Shown here: positions 62,685 to 64,000 of the stretch, in pieces
How the letters are laid out: each line of letters begins with the position of its first letter
How positions within the stretch are numbered: position 1 is the stretch's first letter
Assembly: GCA_050249955.1 (NCBI GenBank)
Contig: JBFWPN010000006.1
Coordinates: forward strand, 186,001-250,000
From: CAVVIG01 sp050249955
GTDB taxonomy: Bacteria; Acidobacteriota; Vicinamibacteria; Vicinamibacterales; CAVVIG01
Direction: 5' to 3'
DNA: 64,000 nucleotides
The notes under the pieces: model-generated
What the model was told of the DNA's origin: nothing
The model's input: the letters and a program-made list of their open reading frames with translations, nothing else
The model's database searches: none
Translations under genes and position numbers: made by a program

Positions 62685-63677
62685 TCAGCGCCCCCCGAGG
62701 GTCCAGAGTGGCGACATGCCCGCGGGCTCCACGTTGAACAGCGTGTAGAGACCCGGGATCGACGTGAACATCAGGAGCAGGAACACGGCCGTCGTCAGCA
62801 GCGTGTAGGCGAAGAACCCGCGTTGCTTGTACAGCCGCTCCGGATTCTGCACGGGGCTGTCGGGCTGCAGGCCGAGCTGCATGTAATAGGCGAAGAGGCC
62901 CGCCGCGAAGGGGCTGAACAGGATCAGCTCGAGGTGGTAGCGGACGATGAAGATTCCGGCGAAGAGCGCGCAGCACGTGGCGTAGAAGAAGAGGCTCACG
63001 AGCAGCCGCTCCTCCGTGTAGAAGCCGAACGAGCGCCGGTACGACGCCGCCACCTGCGGGTCGCCGATGTGCCGGTACTCCGCGAATCGCTTCATCGCCA
63101 TGAAGAAGGCACCGACCATCCAGTACGAGATCACGAGCGAGATCGGGGGGACCGCCCCGGTCACGAGCGCGAACCATCCGAGGAAGAGGCGGATGGGGTT
63201 GTTGATCGACTCGCTGAGCACGTCGACGTACGGCCACTCCTTCGTCCGGATGGGTGGCACGTTGTAGAGCACGCCCATCACCCAGAGCCACACGGCCGAC
63301 GCCAGGAAGTACGTGTTCAGCGTGGAGGCCAGGGCGAAGCCGATGGCGGCAAGTACCAGCCACTCCGCGTAGGCGATGGCCGGCTTCACCTTGCCCGAGG
63401 GCACGGGGCGGAAGCGCTTCTCCGGGTGCAGCTTGTCGTTCGGGCCGTCGAGCAGCTCGTTCAGCACGTAGTTGCTCGACGCCACGAGGCACGTGGCGAA
63501 CACGGCCACGAGCAGGGACCGGAACCCGTCCGCGTTCACGACCTCCGGGTGATAGAAGCCGGCGAGGACGACGCCCAGCAGCATGAAGGCGTTCTTGAAC
63601 CAGTGATCGATCCTGGCGATCTGGACGTACGGCAGGATGCCGTGCCCGGTGTCAGGCGTGGTGGCGGTCGAGGACAC
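62685..63677 (-). CDS. UbiA-family prenyltransferase (decaprenyl-phosphate phosphoribosyltransferase-like)
   Basis: About 330 residues from a GTG at 63677, with eight or nine membrane segments. The first metal-binding motif reads NELLDGPNDKLHPEKRFRP (NxxxDxxxD followed by HPxKRxRP), the version found in enzymes that join polyprenyl phosphate to phosphoribosyl pyrophosphate, rather than in quinone biosynthesis. A second acidic loop is near KEWPYVDVLSES. Together with the HAD gene it overlaps by 26 bases, this suggests synthesis of a polyprenyl-phosphoryl pentose for a GT-C enzyme. A start at 63731 is possible. Confidence 0.8.
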   Translation of the reverse strand: MSSTATTPDTGHGILPYVQIARIDHWFKNAFMLLGVVLAGFYHPEVVNADGFRSLLVAVFATCLVASSNYVLNELLDGPNDKLHPEKRFRPVPSGKVKPAIAYAEWLVLAAIGFALASTLNTYFLASAVWLWVMGVLYNVPPIRTKEWPYVDVLSESINNPIRLFLGWFALVTGAVPPISLVISYWMVGAFFMAMKRFAEYRHIGDPQVAASYRRSFGFYTEERLLVSLFFYATCCALFAGIFIVRYHLELILFSPFAAGLFAYYMQLGLQPDSPVQNPERLYKQRGFFAYTLLTTAVFLLLMFTSIPGLYTLFNVEPAGMSPLWTLGGR

Positions 63678-64000
63678 GTGCGAGCCTTTCGAGCGAGGGA
63701 AACACCGCGGCGGCGTCCGCCGACGGAACATGTCTGGGATTGCCGACGAGCACGCAGGGCATGCCTGCCGCGCGGGCGCCAGCGAAGTCCACTTCGTAGC
63801 GGTCGCCGATCATCAGCACGTCGGAAGGGGGCAGTTGCCACGCCGCCGCGGCGGCAAGGAATCCGCGCGGGTCCGGCTTGAACCGGTTGATGCCCGGGTC
63901 TGACGAGCAGAGCACGGGAGAGAACCGGTCCGCCAGCCCCAGCGCGCCGATCTTCTCGTGCGCCGGGTAGTCCGAGAAGAGGCCGACGTGCACGCCTTCG
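63652..64000 (-). CDS. HAD-family phosphatase, C-terminal part (5' end outside window)
   Basis: The frame runs open to the right edge, so the N-terminal Asp nucleophile motif is missing. Visible are motif II (VGLFSDYPAHEK), the motif III Lys in FKPDPRGF, and motif IV DVLMIGDRYEVDFAGARAAG. The 26-base overlap with the UbiA gene makes a phosphatase acting on polyprenyl-phosphoribose phosphate the best guess. Other HAD substrates remain possible. Confidence 0.75.
   Translation of the reverse strand, partial: EGVHVGLFSDYPAHEKIGALGLADRFSPVLCSSDPGINRFKPDPRGFLAAAAAWQLPPSDVLMIGDRYEVDFAGARAAGMPCVLVGNPRHVPSADAAAVFPSLERLARVLDRHHA

Noticed and set aside
1..64000. RNA genes, CRISPR arrays and mobile elements
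   Set aside because: No tRNA cloverleaf, rRNA segment, regularly spaced repeats, transposase or integrase was seen; a covariance-model search would be needed to exclude small RNAs.

Overview
The window is about two-thirds G+C and densely packed. It shows one RiPP gene cluster followed by roughly 55 kb of exopolysaccharide (EPS) and capsule-type genes. No rRNA, tRNA, CRISPR array, IS element or phage gene is visible. The closest fit is an environmental Gram-negative of the phylum Acidobacteriota, possibly class Vicinamibacteria. This is inferred from high GC, a lasso-type RiPP locus with an HPr-kinase-like protein, exosortase-type EPS genes and bacterial enhancer-binding regulators. No phylogenetic marker gene is present to confirm it.

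Region 1 (2-8472, + strand) is a lasso-peptide-type cluster. Its order is: 3' end of a probable methyltransferase, PqqD-like leader-binding protein (B1), asparagine-synthetase-like cyclase (C), precursor (A), HPr-kinase-like protein (K), transglutaminase-like leader peptidase (B2), ABC exporter (D), nucleotidyltransferase (N) and a GT87-like membrane protein. The precursor has a lasso-type leader but an odd Gly/Asn/Cys-containing core. It lies behind an intergenic region with two stem-loops and a possible alternative pairing.

Region 2 (8476-32651, - strand) is a long, mostly translationally coupled EPS operon. From the upstream end it encodes a small secreted protein, an outer-membrane beta-barrel, an SLBB export protein and a fused Wzz/tyrosine autokinase. 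These are followed by many GT4 glycosyltransferases, a Wzy-like polymerase, a Wzx-like flippase, a methyltransferase, a short phosphoglycosyltransferase, a GT-C-like protein, a geranylgeranyl-reductase-like flavoprotein and an O-antigen-ligase-like protein.

Region 3 (32652-36515) is a control block: a degenerate NtrC-like regulator, a lipoprotein with EF-hand-like repeats translated just before it, and a membrane GAF-GGDEF diguanylate cyclase.

Region 4 (36516-46322, + strand) is a second EPS system running the other way. It holds an apparently functional sigma-54 activator, SLBB protein, beta-barrel, Wzz, a separate CpsD-type kinase, an EpsB-type phosphoglycosyltransferase, deacetylase, FemAB-like protein and a CAAX-protease-like protein. 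The last several resemble exosortase-A (XrtA/PEP-CTERM) associated families, but neither an exosortase nor a PEP-CTERM protein is present here.

Region 5 (46329-52972, - strand) encodes a radical SAM/SPASM protein, two small paralogous membrane proteins, a deacetylase, two GT4 enzymes and a flavin-dependent NAD(P)-binding protein. Region 6 (53452-56180, + strand) has a GT2 and a GT39-like membrane protein. Region 7 (56221-64000, - strand) has an exosortase-type O-ligase, an XrtA-type GT, further GTs, an acyltransferase, a UbiA-family prenyltransferase and a truncated HAD phosphatase.

The two divergent EPS systems share a control block and probably make distinct surface polymers. Cyclic-di-GMP and two enhancer-binding-type regulators are the likely control inputs.
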